A stretch of DNA of 64,000 nt from Linepithema humile (Eukaryota > Arthropoda > Insecta > Hymenoptera > Formicidae). A model generated the notes under the pieces. It was given only the letters and a program-made list of their open reading frames with translations, was not told the origin of the DNA and made no database searches. Where the stretch lies: positions 4,898,001 to 4,962,000 of the forward strand of contig NC_090131.1 of assembly GCF_040581485.1 (NCBI RefSeq). Direction: 5' to 3'. The position numbers and the translations under genes are program-made. Positions 1 to 12,536 of this stretch are shown here, one piece after another (positions within the stretch are counted from its first letter, which is position 1; the number at the start of each line of letters is the position of its first letter).

Positions 1-2185
1 GTAAAAAGGCAATCTCGTACTTAAAGTTTTAAAGCTTTACGTGTTTTAACTACTAAATTTTGATTTTCTTTGCAAATCAGGAACATTAATTTAACAAATA
101 AAAATAAAGTAAAAATAAAGTAAAGGATAAAATTTAAATCTCGCATAGCAGCTTCTACGAAGCTTAGAATGAGCGATCCACTTGAACGTGCCGCAAATTC
201 TAATCCTGTTAGTACAAAGTCAAGTTTGAACCTAAAACGGAATTATCGGCTATTACCGGACCTAATACCATAATTGTCATATATCCTTGGATTATCACGT
301 AATCACTGACAAATTTCTCTTATAGTGACAATTTAGATTTCTAACTTTCAACAGATATCACGGAGTCTTATAAACAACAGTGATACAAATGCAGATAAAT
401 TTGTACCGATATTATAAATCGATATAAATAATTATGATTCTCATTTGGAATCTTCCCAGCAAAATTTTACGCTGCAAATGTATCTTAATACAACCGAAAA
501 TGATGTATGGCAGTGTCGAACGCTGCCAAATACTTCTACTTTTCTTCTAGATTCAACTTTATAGCCAAATAATCCATTTAGGATCGATGTACATTATTTA
601 TGGCAACCTTAACTGGAAATTTCCCAAGTAATTTTTGATAAATACTTCTATATTTATATATTACTTTTGAAATTGCAATCAAAAGCAATTGCATCGAATT
701 ATATGTTTCTTCATTCACAAAGCAACGATGAAACACGTTGCTACTATTATTTACATTTTTGTTATAATTTTCGGAATTGAAACATCGCAATGATATACAC
801 GCCGGCCCAATACATTGTTGCGCGAGTTTATTGCGTTGCGAACTATTTATGGAAAATAGAACGGGGTCCAAATCACTTCAATTTTCTACTCAAAGCTTTA
901 TTACGTCATGCGCTAGTTCGCAGCGCTTAATATAATAGTTAATTTCAAAATAATTCGATGATAGGCCAAAGATATTTTTAACATAATTTTCTGACTCATA
1001 CGACAGTCGAATGTAATTTGAATTTGCTGCACAAGTTTCAGGTCACATAATGGTGACAAATTTTCTTGCAATCGTCTTTTTATAATTGAAAACTTTGAAG
1101 AGAGAAAGAAAAAAAAGAACAAAGAACAGCACGATATCGATGCAACAAAAAAATATCAATAGCCGAAAGCGATGTCGAGTGATGCAAAAAGCGCAGAAGA
1201 AATCTTTCGATGCCGTTTATTTCCATTATTTAACATGACGAGTGCATAAATGCATTTTATGGCACTCATTACGTTCATCCGCTCTACCCTAGTAGGCCAC
1301 TTAAGTGTGACAGGATAATTCCGATCGACTTTGAAACAGCGATCAAATTTAAACCTCTGGCGTATACCAAATTAATAATTTCTCAGCGCGATTATCATTA
1401 GGCCTAAGTTACACGTAAAAATGCAATAGCACGTGTGTGCGTGTTATTAAGCTGAAATAAACAACGTCCGTTGTTTAATCAACTTTTGAAATTTATCTCA
1501 ACTCTATTTATCTCTGGAATAAATATTTTAGTTTTCCCTTGATTTCTTTCTTGGAATTTCAATGCATTTTTCAACATGTCTCCGCGCGTTTTCTAAATCC
1601 TATGTTAAATAATACTTGCTGAAAACTGACTTCGTCAATGTATATCTTGGACGGGATTTAAGTACGTATATTGCTTCAAAAGCCGGACGTCCGAAATGCA
1701 TTAGTTACAGATAAAATAGTGCTCTTGCCTGCGGTCATGCTACTATTATTCAATTGTTTCACTCTCTTTGTTATTTGTCACGCTGACAAAATGAATAATT
1801 TAATAAATAGCACTCGTGCTTCATTTATTTATTCAGCTAATCAAATCATAAAACCACCAAATCACAGCGAACTCACCGATCGTGGCATAAAATACGTGAA
1901 CAAAAAAAATATATATATACGTGTTTGGATGAGCCAGATATTACGAAACATCAATCGAACATTAATAGAAGACATTAGACGAACAATTCAATCATAATTA
2001 TCGAATTGAAGTTAATAAGAAATTGATATAACAAATCAATCTTAATATATTTAAGTACGTATCACTTATCACAATAATCGCTTTTATCGACTTGTTCGAG
2101 TGTGCGTTTCGCATGTCAAAAGGCTTGTCGTTCAATGGAGGGATTTTTTAAATACCTCCAATCAAAACAAGAGAGGATGGCTTAC
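1..2185. other. Intergenic AT-rich DNA, no gene recognised
   Basis: Both strands carry only short open frames, all under 110 codons, with no recognisable domain and no chain of splice-compatible exons. Composition is AT-rich with scattered A and T runs. No tRNA, snRNA or clear repeat was recognised. Confidence 0.6.
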
Positions 2186-2365
2186 CTTGACCAGGGGTGG
2201 ACTGTGCGCAGGGGGATGATAGTGCCCCGGCGATGGGCTCGCGGGTGGCCCCGCGCCCCCGGGCGAGATGGTACCGCCTCCGGGGGTGAGAATCCTGGAC
2301 TCGTGGCTGAACAACACCTTCCTGACCTTCTCCGCACCGCTGCGGACTCCTTTTCTCCGCGAATA
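2186..2365 (-). other. Possible isolated coding exon, unidentified
   Basis: On the minus strand a 60-codon stretch stays open after an in-frame TGA and ends in phase 0 at a strong donor (AAG|GTAAG). The translation has ordinary composition: a basic start, then Gly/Pro/Ser-rich sequence with His, ending SPPLVK. It contains no ATG, so it would have to be an internal exon, and no convincing pyrimidine-rich acceptor lies just upstream. I do not recognise the family. It could be a stray exon of a gene continuing left of the window, or a chance frame in a CpG-rich island. Confidence 0.2.
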
Positions 2366-5300
2366 TCAGCCGGTTGATGGACGCTCCTGCGAGTGCTCGC
2401 TCGATCTCCGATCGATACGTCAATCCCGCCACTTCCCGCCACACTTTCCCGACTCCGTGACGCTGTTTGTCCTTTTGTCTTTAACTTTGCATACGAAATT
2501 CTTCAAGTTCGACCTGTGGAATCACGCCGATCCGACGAATATTTGTCTCTTTCGTATGTATTTCGATATATTGGATCACTATTCTGCGCTTGTCGTGATA
2601 AAAAATCGATTTCCCACGATGAGAGGGACACCCGATGTATTTTATGGATGAATTGAGTTTTCGTATTTCTGCTAATCAAAGGTGATTATCGCGAAACTCA
2701 CGTGGATAATCTTGGCGAAGTCCTGTAAATTCCAGACGATAAGTCTGATGCGGTCCGTCGCGTGCGAATATACTCGGCTGCTGCGAGTTTCTGTCATGTG
2801 CGGGCTGTGACAATCACACGCGATTGAAACTTGACGTCTGACAAATGCGAAATCACGCTGTCGTATGAAGCGGTGACAGAAAAATGTCTTGACACGGCAA
2901 AACGAAGCGTATCGTGTGTGAGTCCCGGTTTAAATGTCATAAATACCAGACGCGAAGTCGATGAAAACACTGGAAACCAAAGTTTTTTTTTTCTTTTTTC
3001 GAACAACACTTAAGAGAGAACAGTGAAATTTCTCAATGACATTGACATCGCGTGGCGCGCAGAGGCAGTCCTTCGGGTTGACTTCTAAAAAGCGAGGGCT
3101 GAATCTCCACGGAATCCTCTTCGGGAGCAGCAGCTCGATGAAACTCCACTAAAGTTGAATCCAAGCGCGAATTCCGAAACATCAATCAAGCGGTACGATC
3201 AGCTTCACGTGGTACTTGATCTCGTTGTATCCCGTGGAGCACGCGACGAAACACGGCGACGGCGGGGGTGGCCTGCGTCTTTCCCTCTTGCTGCCTGCTC
3301 TGAGCACCGACACGCGAGCCGCAAGACGACATGGACCTCCAAACCGATAGTGTGTCGCGTACGACGACGTGTCGCGGCCGCGGTAGAGTCGCGGACGGTC
3401 GCCGCTCCGTCGCGAACCGCCACGGGAAGCGTGCACGACAATAGGCGGAACCACGCGTGCGCCGAGCACGCTCCGAGGCGTGGTCTACGCGCCGCGTTCC
3501 TCTTCTCTTCTCACTCGTGCACCCTTACCCCTCCGTATCGAGGGTTCGCTCTCCCGCTCGACGATCGTCTATTCGCGAACGGCGACGCGGGGCGCTTCGT
3601 GCACCGCCACGTGGTTTTATTGGCCAAATAACGCGTACGACAAACATCCCTCTACTTTCCTCCCCCGCGAGCGGAATCTCCTGTCTCCCGGTGTGTCGTA
3701 ACAACTCATCCTTCTCTTCTCCTTCTCCCCCCCACTCGCGCCCTTTCGCGGCCGCACGTAGGCACTTTGCGCGAGAAGAGAGGCGATAGTCGTCATGGTG
3801 TAAATCGCGTTTACCCCCATCGCGAGTCCATGGCGATCCTCCGCGAAGCGTGTATCAGGCATCTCGCTTTTCGCGCACTCGCGGCTCCTTCGCCATCCTC
3901 CGCGGAGTCCTTTAACGTTGAAATCAAGATGCACGGATTTAAATTTACGAGAAATTCTTGCGAATTTCGCCGCTATAATGCCCGCCAAACACTTAGCGAA
4001 AAATTAGATTTCGGAATATTAAAACTTGATTTCAGGATTCTATTTAAATATTGTTGAAAATGCAGCTTATGCACAATATACTTTTATTATTTCGATTTAC
4101 GATGCTCGTAGAATTATCAATAGCTTCGCATCCTCACCTCGCGTCGTGTTCTTTTTTTCCGTATCTTCATCAATTCTTGATATCAGCACGATTTTTCTCT
4201 GTCGGCAGCTCGAATTTTCTGTACTCGATAATTCGTGAAATTTATTATTTAGCAATGGCAATCGGTGCAAGCATCGCCGTTAATTAGCGGCCCCTCGTTG
4301 TTGCCTTTTTATAACAAGCATTGTTTCCTTTTGAATCAAAAAATATCTGAAAAGTATTTAATCTTTATTCTCTTTCATTCGAAACATTTCATTTTTATTT
4401 TGCGCCGTATGCGGCGTAATTTTAAGTACAGTTTTAAAGAATGTTTAATTCTCCAGTTGGCTTAAAGATTACAGGAATGGCTGCTTAAAAATAGATACAA
4501 CGCTAATGGAGAATTACGATGAATTTCTCCATCGTAAACGGCGGAGCAATTTTTTTCTTGCGAAAAAATGAAGATAACAGCGTACACATAGAGAAAAAAT
4601 AAAGTAACATTTACACTAGAATAATCAATTCGTCTGTAATTAATAGAATTAAATGTATCAAAAGTGTGTTCCGCAGAATACATAAATATGATTAATCGCG
4701 TCTTTCCACATTCATCTCGTTAATTTTAAATTAAACCGCTGTCGCGTTAAGAACGACAGGCACACATACACACGAGGTGATAATAGACATTTCCATTATT
4801 CGGGGAAAAATAATGACACCCGCGCACCGAAGATTTCCTCCAACCCGTTATATTAATGTCACATAACTACCCGCATACCCGACTGCAGCTTTTCGTCCCG
4901 CCGCCGGTTCTCCGCGCTACTCGGCCTCTAGGGATGGTCGAGTTTCGGTCGCGGGAACGACAGGAAGTGAGAGTGCGAGCGACGAGAAGAAGAGAAAGAG
5001 AGATTCTCTGAAAAAGCGGGAGCAAGAGAAAGAGAGGAAGAGGGAGGGAGACAAAATGAGAGGCCGCGCGAGTTAGGAGCGTAATCGCGTTACGTGGTGA
5101 CTGGATTACACCGCGCCACGTTTGCGAGCTGCACACCGCGAACGCACATACACCTCCGGTATAAGTAACCACCCCGGGATATCGCATGGGTGTCCAGCCA
5201 TTTGTTACGGGGAAAGAGGGAGAGGGAAAAAGAAGACGATACTAAAACTTTTCCCGTTATTCTTGATCGATTTATCGTTTGTCACGAGACGATTGCTTTC

Positions 5301-5990
5301 TTTCAAACAACTGTGACAACCTATGAAGGACCACATTAAGCGAGTTTCCGTTGTTTTTCACGGCAGGAACTGGACGAACGCAATGAACTTTCGCGGATAT
5401 GGGTAGAATAATACGTGTCGGAAAAAAGAAAAAAACACAAGAGACATAAACATATTATTCATTCAAAGATAAATTTGATTTTCGCATTTACAGAGCGTTC
5501 CGCTCTTACCGCGTTAAATTTTCACAACGGCTGTTCGGCGAATTTGGAAGGTGATTTTTCCTCGACGAAGGTGTCGGAGCATTACGCCAGCAAATTTAAG
5601 ATTTTGATAGAAGCTAACTAATTTTAATTAATTTTCATAGATAGAACCACAAGTGGAAAGAGTTAATGCGTACAAAAAATTTATTTAAAATCAAGTAGAA
5701 GGAATATATTTCTTCTAGAAAAAGTTATTTTCGACAGATAAAATCTTAAAATAGATGAAAGTAATCATCACAAATCATGTTCGATTCTTGCTTAAGTTTT
5801 CCTACCAAGTGTTTTGATATTCATTTTTCATCTAACGTGATCCGAAGTGAGTAATTTAAATTAGTGAATTGATTTTTCGCTCCTCGTTCTGTCCTCGCAA
5901 CCCTATTTAGCATCCGCGTTGCTTAACACCCTGCAAGAGACACTTTTCCCCATCCCCGTTTTGTTTGTAAGGACGACGGTGTTTCTCGCT
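2366..5990. other. Gene-less stretch with CpG-rich and GA-rich islands
   Basis: About 3,180-3,900 is strongly CpG-rich and 4,970-5,240 is GA-rich (repeated AGAGAAAGAG-like tracts). Everything between is AT-rich. Long frames at 3,155-3,631 and elsewhere overlap on opposite strands and read as Arg/Ala/Pro-rich low-complexity sequence, as expected when CpG-rich DNA is translated in every frame. The islands could be unmethylated promoter or enhancer DNA for a gene outside the window, which is inference only. Confidence 0.5.
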
Positions 5991-6029
5991 CGCGGTTAGA
6001 GGAGCTGCTGCGCGTCTCGAATTCCGGCG

Positions 6030-6690
6030 ATGTTGGCGAGCGAGCGGTGCGGAGGTTCGTTTAATAAAATAACCTTGTTACCAGCCCGTGCTGAGGGGGG
6101 GGGGGGGGGGTGGCAGCAGTCGACCGGCGGCGTGAGGGGTGAGCGGAGGGCGGGAGAGGGCGCGAGAGAATCCGAGACAGAAGAGCAACGCCGGCGAAGC
6201 CGGGGGTGTGACGGGCATTGACGTAGCGCAGAGGAAGGCGGCGGGAGGAAGAGGGCTGCGTGCCGTCGACGAGAAACGAAAGACGGCGGGGGGAGGAGGA
6301 GAGAGACACGGCGGGGGGAGGGGGGGGGTACTAATACATAAAGTAGCTTAAAGTAGAAAATTGTGGAAGCGTCGTGATGCCTGGTGATTGCGTTACCTCC
6401 GAGGCTTTGATTTAAAATGCAACGGGGGGACTGGCGCCGGGAGGGAGGAAAGGAGCGAGGAGGAAGGGAAGTGTCCGGGGGATGGCGGGGGAGGTGGAGT
6501 GTTGGAGAAAACGGGCTGCGAGGGGGCTTGCTCGGTAGCGAGGGTGTGGACGGACGGATCTCCTGCCTGGGAGCCATGTTCCTCCTGCGAGTAACGGAGG
6601 GGGACAGCGAGGGGGAGGATGGCGGCGGGGGACGGGGATGGAAGAGAACGAAGAAGAGTAGAAGGTGGTGGCGTCGGCGGCGGCGACGAT
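6030..6690 (+). repeat. Purine-rich G-run tract
   Basis: The plus strand is dominated by G and A, with many G runs of three or more, including 16 consecutive G at about 6,095-6,110 and further runs near 6,310-6,330 and 6,480-6,495. Such spacing of G tracts is compatible with G-quadruplex formation. Long frames on both strands here (minus frame 5,996-6,820) are Pro/Arg/Ser- or Gly/Arg/Glu-rich translations of this composition, not proteins. Confidence 0.6.
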
Positions 6691-9600
6691 AGTGATGGTA
6701 CCCACCGACGCTGTAAAAGCCTCCACATTCACAAAGAGGGTTCCCGGAGCAGCGGGGGCGGGGAGACTTGTGGGGGCGAGGGTGAAACTCTTTCGCGGAC
6801 GATCCTGCAACGTGCCGCATCGACTGGCAGCTTTGGCCCTCCGACGACGTCTACTTTGTCGTTGCTCTTTCCATTCTTTCTCATCGTGGTGTCTCGTGCC
6901 ACCTTCGCGACGGAGGCGCAATAATCCTTTATTAGGTCAACCCTTTCTCGTTTGCCCTTCTCGGAACTGGTCCGCGATTTTTCTTTCAACTCGCGATTTC
7001 GTCCGATTGCATCGCGAAGACAAAAGCTCCCGTTCGCGCGAGCTTGATAACCGTCCGTTTAATCAATAAATTAAAATGTTTTTGAAAGGAATTAAAATGA
7101 ATTCTAAATGACAGCGGTTTCATATTGGAAATAAAACTTGCTAGGTTTTTTTATGCCGATAGATACGTAAAAGCGAGTATTTGCTAAATGAATTATCCGT
7201 ATGCGCTAAAAATCAAACTTTCAGTTTGTTGTTTAATCGTCCGATAAATTCTCGAATGACTCAACAATATATCCGATAACTCGATAAACTCCGGTGCTCG
7301 TAAACTCACGCGGCTCAGGTTACTCGGTAAGTCCAGATTACCTGTCCTAATCGTTTCGGACAAATTGAATTATATCGCACGCTTTTACAGAGACAACGAA
7401 GTAAACCGCGACAAACCAACTTCGGCGAGAGACGGCGAGAGATAAAGTCGTCACGAATTAACCCATTGTCGTCACAAGTCGAAGCACTCCCGACATCGTA
7501 ATCTTCAATTGCGAGCGCGTATGCCGGAAAAACTCTGATATTATTTTTATTTATGTATATACATTTTTAATTATTTTAATAATCTAACGCAAGCGCGATG
7601 TTGATATTTTTTCAGCTTTTTATTGAAACTTTTTTTCATTGCATTATTTATTAATTCTTTTTTCATTCTACTAATTTTTTACGAACGTGTCAATTTTTGC
7701 ACAAACAAATTGCACAAAAATTTACAGTAAAACGTATTCGACCACGAAGAGTTAGGGCAACAAATTACTCAAGATCCCTGCGGAGTACATGTCCAGATAT
7801 ATCAAGGAAAAGTCGATATTAGAATGGCTCGTCAAGCCGAATGGTGTCTTTTTAATAAATTGAACCCTTGAAATGCGATTAGGTGTAAACACCCTATTTT
7901 AAGGGAGGAAGAGCACGCGAGGGTCGCCTCGTAACACGGCAGAAGCTTTCGTGAGTGACGGCAGATAGACAGCAGGAGACTTCAGAGTTTCCTAGTGATG
8001 CTACGGGGGTAAACTCGAGGGTGACAGATGATTTAGCGCGGTGTTCCTTGTGTCAATATACCAAACATCGCGTGGAAATAGTTTGCCCGCTCAAAATGTG
8101 CTCCTCATTTTTCCTCCGTCCTTAATCTAGACAAGAGCGACAAGAACGCGCAAAATGATGATCGGCTAATTTTTAATTCAATTAACATCTTTTTATGATA
8201 AAAATTTGCGCGAATCTAAAAAGTGACAAAATATATGTTATAGAGATATTAAAAAATTAATAACTAATAATTCTAACTTAGCTCTAGCTAATATTTTTGC
8301 AATCTTACTTTTTTATTTTTACAAACTGGAAACATTTGTTTTTTTTTTTTTAGATTTTGCAATATATTATCTAAAATGTAAATCCTGCTAATTGTATGAA
8401 TTGAAAGCACATCAGAAATATTGTAGCGTGAAGATTTACGACGCGACGTTACGCGAGTTACGTATTCCAATCGCGCCGCGTGAAACCTTATGCGCGCGAA
8501 ATCCGGAACGAGAAATCGAGCGACCAACGGATGGACGATCACTGTCGAATTTGATGAATCTAGTTTGTTAAACCGCGAGCCGGATTCCGCGCCGGTAAGG
8601 GTGGCTCGAGCGAGAGAGTGTGTGACGAGGGTAAGAAAAATGACCGACCGGAAGAAGAGATCCTTTACCGGTGGAATTCGAGTGTCAATCTATATCCCCC
8701 TTTTTCCTTCTGATCCCTTTATCCTCGGGGACTTGGTCATGGACGGGAGAATGAGCGTAGGAAACGGAAAAGAAAAGTGGCGTCTGATCTCGGGGAGAAT
8801 GTAATGCGCGAGGACGAGCAAGGATCGTGAAGGATAAAGATTCGAGCGAGACTACATCGGAAAGCCAGACAGATGTCATCGATATTGACTTTACGTTTGT
8901 TTATTGAATTTGATTTGACACTTTACGAAATATCGAAAACTAAGTAAGCAAAATATCTTACATTCTTACATTTAAAAGTTAATTTTATATATATATATAT
9001 TTCTAATAATCTTAATCAAATTAATTTTTTACTTATTCATAATTGTTTTGTGATTCACGCTAGAATCAATTGAAACTTCAAAGATTACCGAAGCACAGCG
9101 CGAATCTTATTTCATGAATCAGAATTAAGTGGAAATTCTCGAATCCTACCGGGCACGTCTAATCCGTTCTGATATCGAAATACAATGTCGAACGGAGTAA
9201 TTGATATCCGTTGGATTGGACGGGTGCGCCTTCGATCCTCCGCACAAAGGAAGGCGCGCACGGGCTCGATACATTCACGTTAATCTCGATAACCCGATCT
9301 ATCGGATGTCTTTCTTTTCTGCTCGTTGTCTATCGGGGATTGTTCGAGACTCGATTTCCACCGAAACAGCCGGGATGAGCCGTACGTTTCGCCTCACCTC
9401 ACTTCGATCCGTCAGTGTATTCCTGTTCCTTTTTTTTCCACTGGCAAATACACTGTGCGCAAATCTCCAAATTGATTTCCGCTTTTTTTACGGACAGAAA
9501 ACTGAGTAATCTTGTATTAATGTTTCGCAACGTATAACGTGTGATGAATTTTTAATTCGCTAAATCAATGCTGTATTAAACGCAATCACTGTGTATTTTG

Positions 9601-12228
9601 CACAAAAAGCATATAAATTTTTCATTTATTTTCTCTTTAAATTCTGAACTTTGAATTTATTAAAATGAAATAAAAATACACTTCAAGGAATAATTTCCTA
9701 TAATTTATAACAACTTATTTATAATAAATAGTCGTCCCTTAACGGGCATCGCTTATTCCGCAAAAATACATATAGAATATGATAATCCCGAGAAATTGAA
9801 AGCCCTTATATCGCCTATCCAAGCACTTTCTGCCCTACACATCCTTGCCGTCTCATGGGCGATGCAGGCCGCTCGCTGAATTCTTTGAAAAACTACTTTG
9901 CAAAATTGGGGACGCGGCACGTGAAGGGAGAAACGAGGCGGCCGAATAAATAATAAATACGGTTATCGTTTAGTTGATATTTTGAAGAGGGGGTGCGGAC
10001 GGTAACCCCGTCCTCTCCCCCCCTGCCCTCGTCGTGGGGTCGGAGCGAGAAAGAGATCAAAGCGGATCGGAGATAGAGGCCGGGGGAGATGATCCTCTCG
10101 CTACATTTCTATTCTCCAATTGCTCGGCGAGATAGTTTGAACCGCGAATCGCGCACCGCATCGGTCGCACAACAACGCGATCAATCAATCGTGACTATTG
10201 CCGATGAATAGGCATCAAGCTAATTCGGAGCGCGGAAGCTCTTCGGCAAAACACGTAATCGTATTCAAGAATGCTGGTGCGAGGTTCGGAATGCAACGCG
10301 AAGAAACAAGTGCGATTCATGAAAGAAAAAGATAATGATAAAAATGATAAAATTGAAGATTATTAAAAGATTTCAACAATTTGAAACAATTCGCGATAAA
10401 AAATATTAATTTTGACTATAAAAAATTATTATTTTCAATTTTCTTACCCTGAAACTTGAAGCGCAATGAAAGTCATTTCAACAGTACATGTTCCTCAAAA
10501 TATAAATAACCAATCCTGAAAAATTACAAGTGAAAAACTTAAATCAAATCCGATATTTTTCCTTTGTCTCGGATTGAAATACACAATATTTGGAAATCCG
10601 AAGTATCCCCCTGTGGAAATATCGATTTTCGGGAGACCTGAGGCCCACAAACGGTCTCACGTGAAGCCGATGATCGCGCGGGTAGTTCCGTTCTCTCCGG
10701 TGTACGATGGCCGGGCGATGGAGCGGCTAATAACGATAACGATACCAGAAACGATAATAGAGTTGGGGGTTTCCGCGGTTTCAACGGCTCTCCCAGGGCG
10801 CTGATTGCTGGAACGGTGCGGCGGTCGGTTTCGCCGTCGGGATAGCGGCGCCGCTTCGCCCAGCAATTGCTACTGCACGCAGAAATGCAACCCCCATGCA
10901 TTAATTTAAATACCAGAGTGTTCCACGTCTATTGAATCAATTTATTGTCAAGCTTCACTTCATCCGACGCATCTCTTCTTTCTTCCTCTGACTTTTTATT
11001 CTTAATTAGAGCGATGCAAATCGGAAGCATTAGAAAACAATCCTTCTCTTCAGAAAGTAACGCCTTAAATTAAAAAATATTTTTTATCTAATGAATTACC
11101 TGAATTATATATTAAAAAAATACAAGTTGTGAGTATTAAAAATATCAAAAATAAAAAAGAAATAAATGACATTATGCATGTAGAAATTGAAGAACCTTTA
11201 AATGGAGCAATGTAGATCTAAAAAAAACAACAGAAAACAATTTTTTGAATAAAAAGTTAATATTTTGAATTAAAAAATATTGCTGATAATCTCTTTGAGT
11301 TATGTTAGAAAAAAGTAAAGCATAAAATAACGGAGTATAAATTAATAACTAAAAGTATGCATGCATACATTAAAGAGACACACGGAGGATAATGATGAAG
11401 GAGGCGCGTTCAAGAAGGATGCCGACGTGCCGGTGCTGATATCGCTACCACGGCTGGTGTGTATGCGTGCGCGAGTGCGGGCGCAGATGGAGGCGTAACG
11501 AGTACACAATGCTATGCAAATTGGTTAGACTCGCTATGCCGCGTCGGGCCAGTCAATCGCCCGGCCGGTTGCCTCCAGTCGCGGCGGCGCGATGGTATTA
11601 CTAACATCGCTATTCTATTATGACGTTACGGCTCCCCGAGCAGCAGCACAGCAGCAGCAGCAGCCTATTACGGTGCCGGCTCCCTCCAGGCGTTCGATTC
11701 GCGATAACTCGCTAACTATAGCGGTCATCGAGACTCTCGTCGGAGAGAGAGACAATACCGGAACGCCCGCCCGCGGCCGACTTCCCGATTGATTTTCGTT
11801 ATATGTTCGACTGATTTTCTCGCTTCAATTGCCGGTCCCCAGCTGAAAACTCGGCGCTTTTTAACGCCTTTGTAAGGAAAAAAATATAATGTCCCTTTCG
11901 TGACACTAATTACTAAATAAATTAATAGATTATGCGATGCGATGCGACAATTATTTAGAACTGCTTGGCATCAGCTTATAAATATTAGCAGAGTATTAAT
12001 ATAAAATACGATCTTAATAATAATGTGCATAATTCGATATCATAAATTTCAAAATAAATTTATTAGAACCAACATCTATATTTCTGCAAACGTAGAAAAA
12101 TAATGTTTGCTTATTACATATATGATACTTTCAGAACATCTTTTACATCTTTTATCCGTTTATCTCTTTCTTCGTCTAAATAAATATCAACATATTACAA
12201 ATACACTGTAATACACATTGTAATGGAC
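6691..12228. other. Gene-less stretch left of Rad50
   Basis: No coding chain or RNA gene was recognised. There are moderately GC-rich patches at about 6,700-6,930, 9,980-10,150, 10,640-10,870 and 11,400-11,800, the last with a short CAG run near 11,640-11,665. A TA microsatellite lies near 8,987-9,001. Two ATGCAAAT octamers (11,014-11,021 and 11,514-11,521) match the POU-factor consensus but are unsurprising by chance in AT-rich DNA. Confidence 0.5.
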
Positions 12229-12402
12229 CAGTGCCGGATCTACACATAAGCTAGATAAGCTACAGCTTAGGGCCTCACATTATAAAGGGGCCTCCTTAGT
12301 ATATACATAGAAAAGATTAAAAAAAATGTATTTTTTGTTAATAAGATGAGGGCCTCCTTAAGGTCATAGCTTAGGGGCCACAAAATCGTACATCCGGCCC
12401 TG
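12229..12402. mobile_element. Small hAT-type MITE
   Basis: A 174-bp non-coding element runs from CAGTGCCGGAT to ATCCGGCCCTG, which are near-perfect terminal inverted repeats with the CAGNG ends typical of hAT transposons. It is flanked by 8-bp direct repeats, taatggac on the left (12,221-12,228) and taacggac on the right (12,403-12,410), differing at one base. hAT transposases make 8-bp target duplications, so this matches. The interior contains further self-complementary GGGCCTC segments. There is no coding capacity, so it would have moved in trans. It lies about 130 bp beyond the Rad50 stop codon. Confidence 0.8.
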
Positions 12403-12536
12403 TAACGGACAAAAGAACATAATATAAGGACAAAAAATATACATATGTATCTTCAAAGAAAACAGAATAATAAATAACGCATATTACATAAACAAAAAAA
12501 TATTTGGTATATAAAAAATGGAACGTATACTTCAGA

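Noticed and set aside
3155..3789. Overlapping Arg/Ala-rich frames on both strands
   Set aside because: Typical of CpG-rich DNA read in any frame; no conserved motif or splice chain.
5996..6820. 274-codon minus-strand frame
   Set aside because: Pro/Arg/Ser/His low-complexity translation of the purine-rich tract; frames on the other strand are equally long. No domain and no splice context.
9375..9509. Short frame with a signal-peptide-like start (VFLFLFFPLANTLCA)
   Set aside because: Only 44 residues from the ATG, no mature domain, no flanking exon signals; hydrophobic runs arise easily from T-rich DNA.
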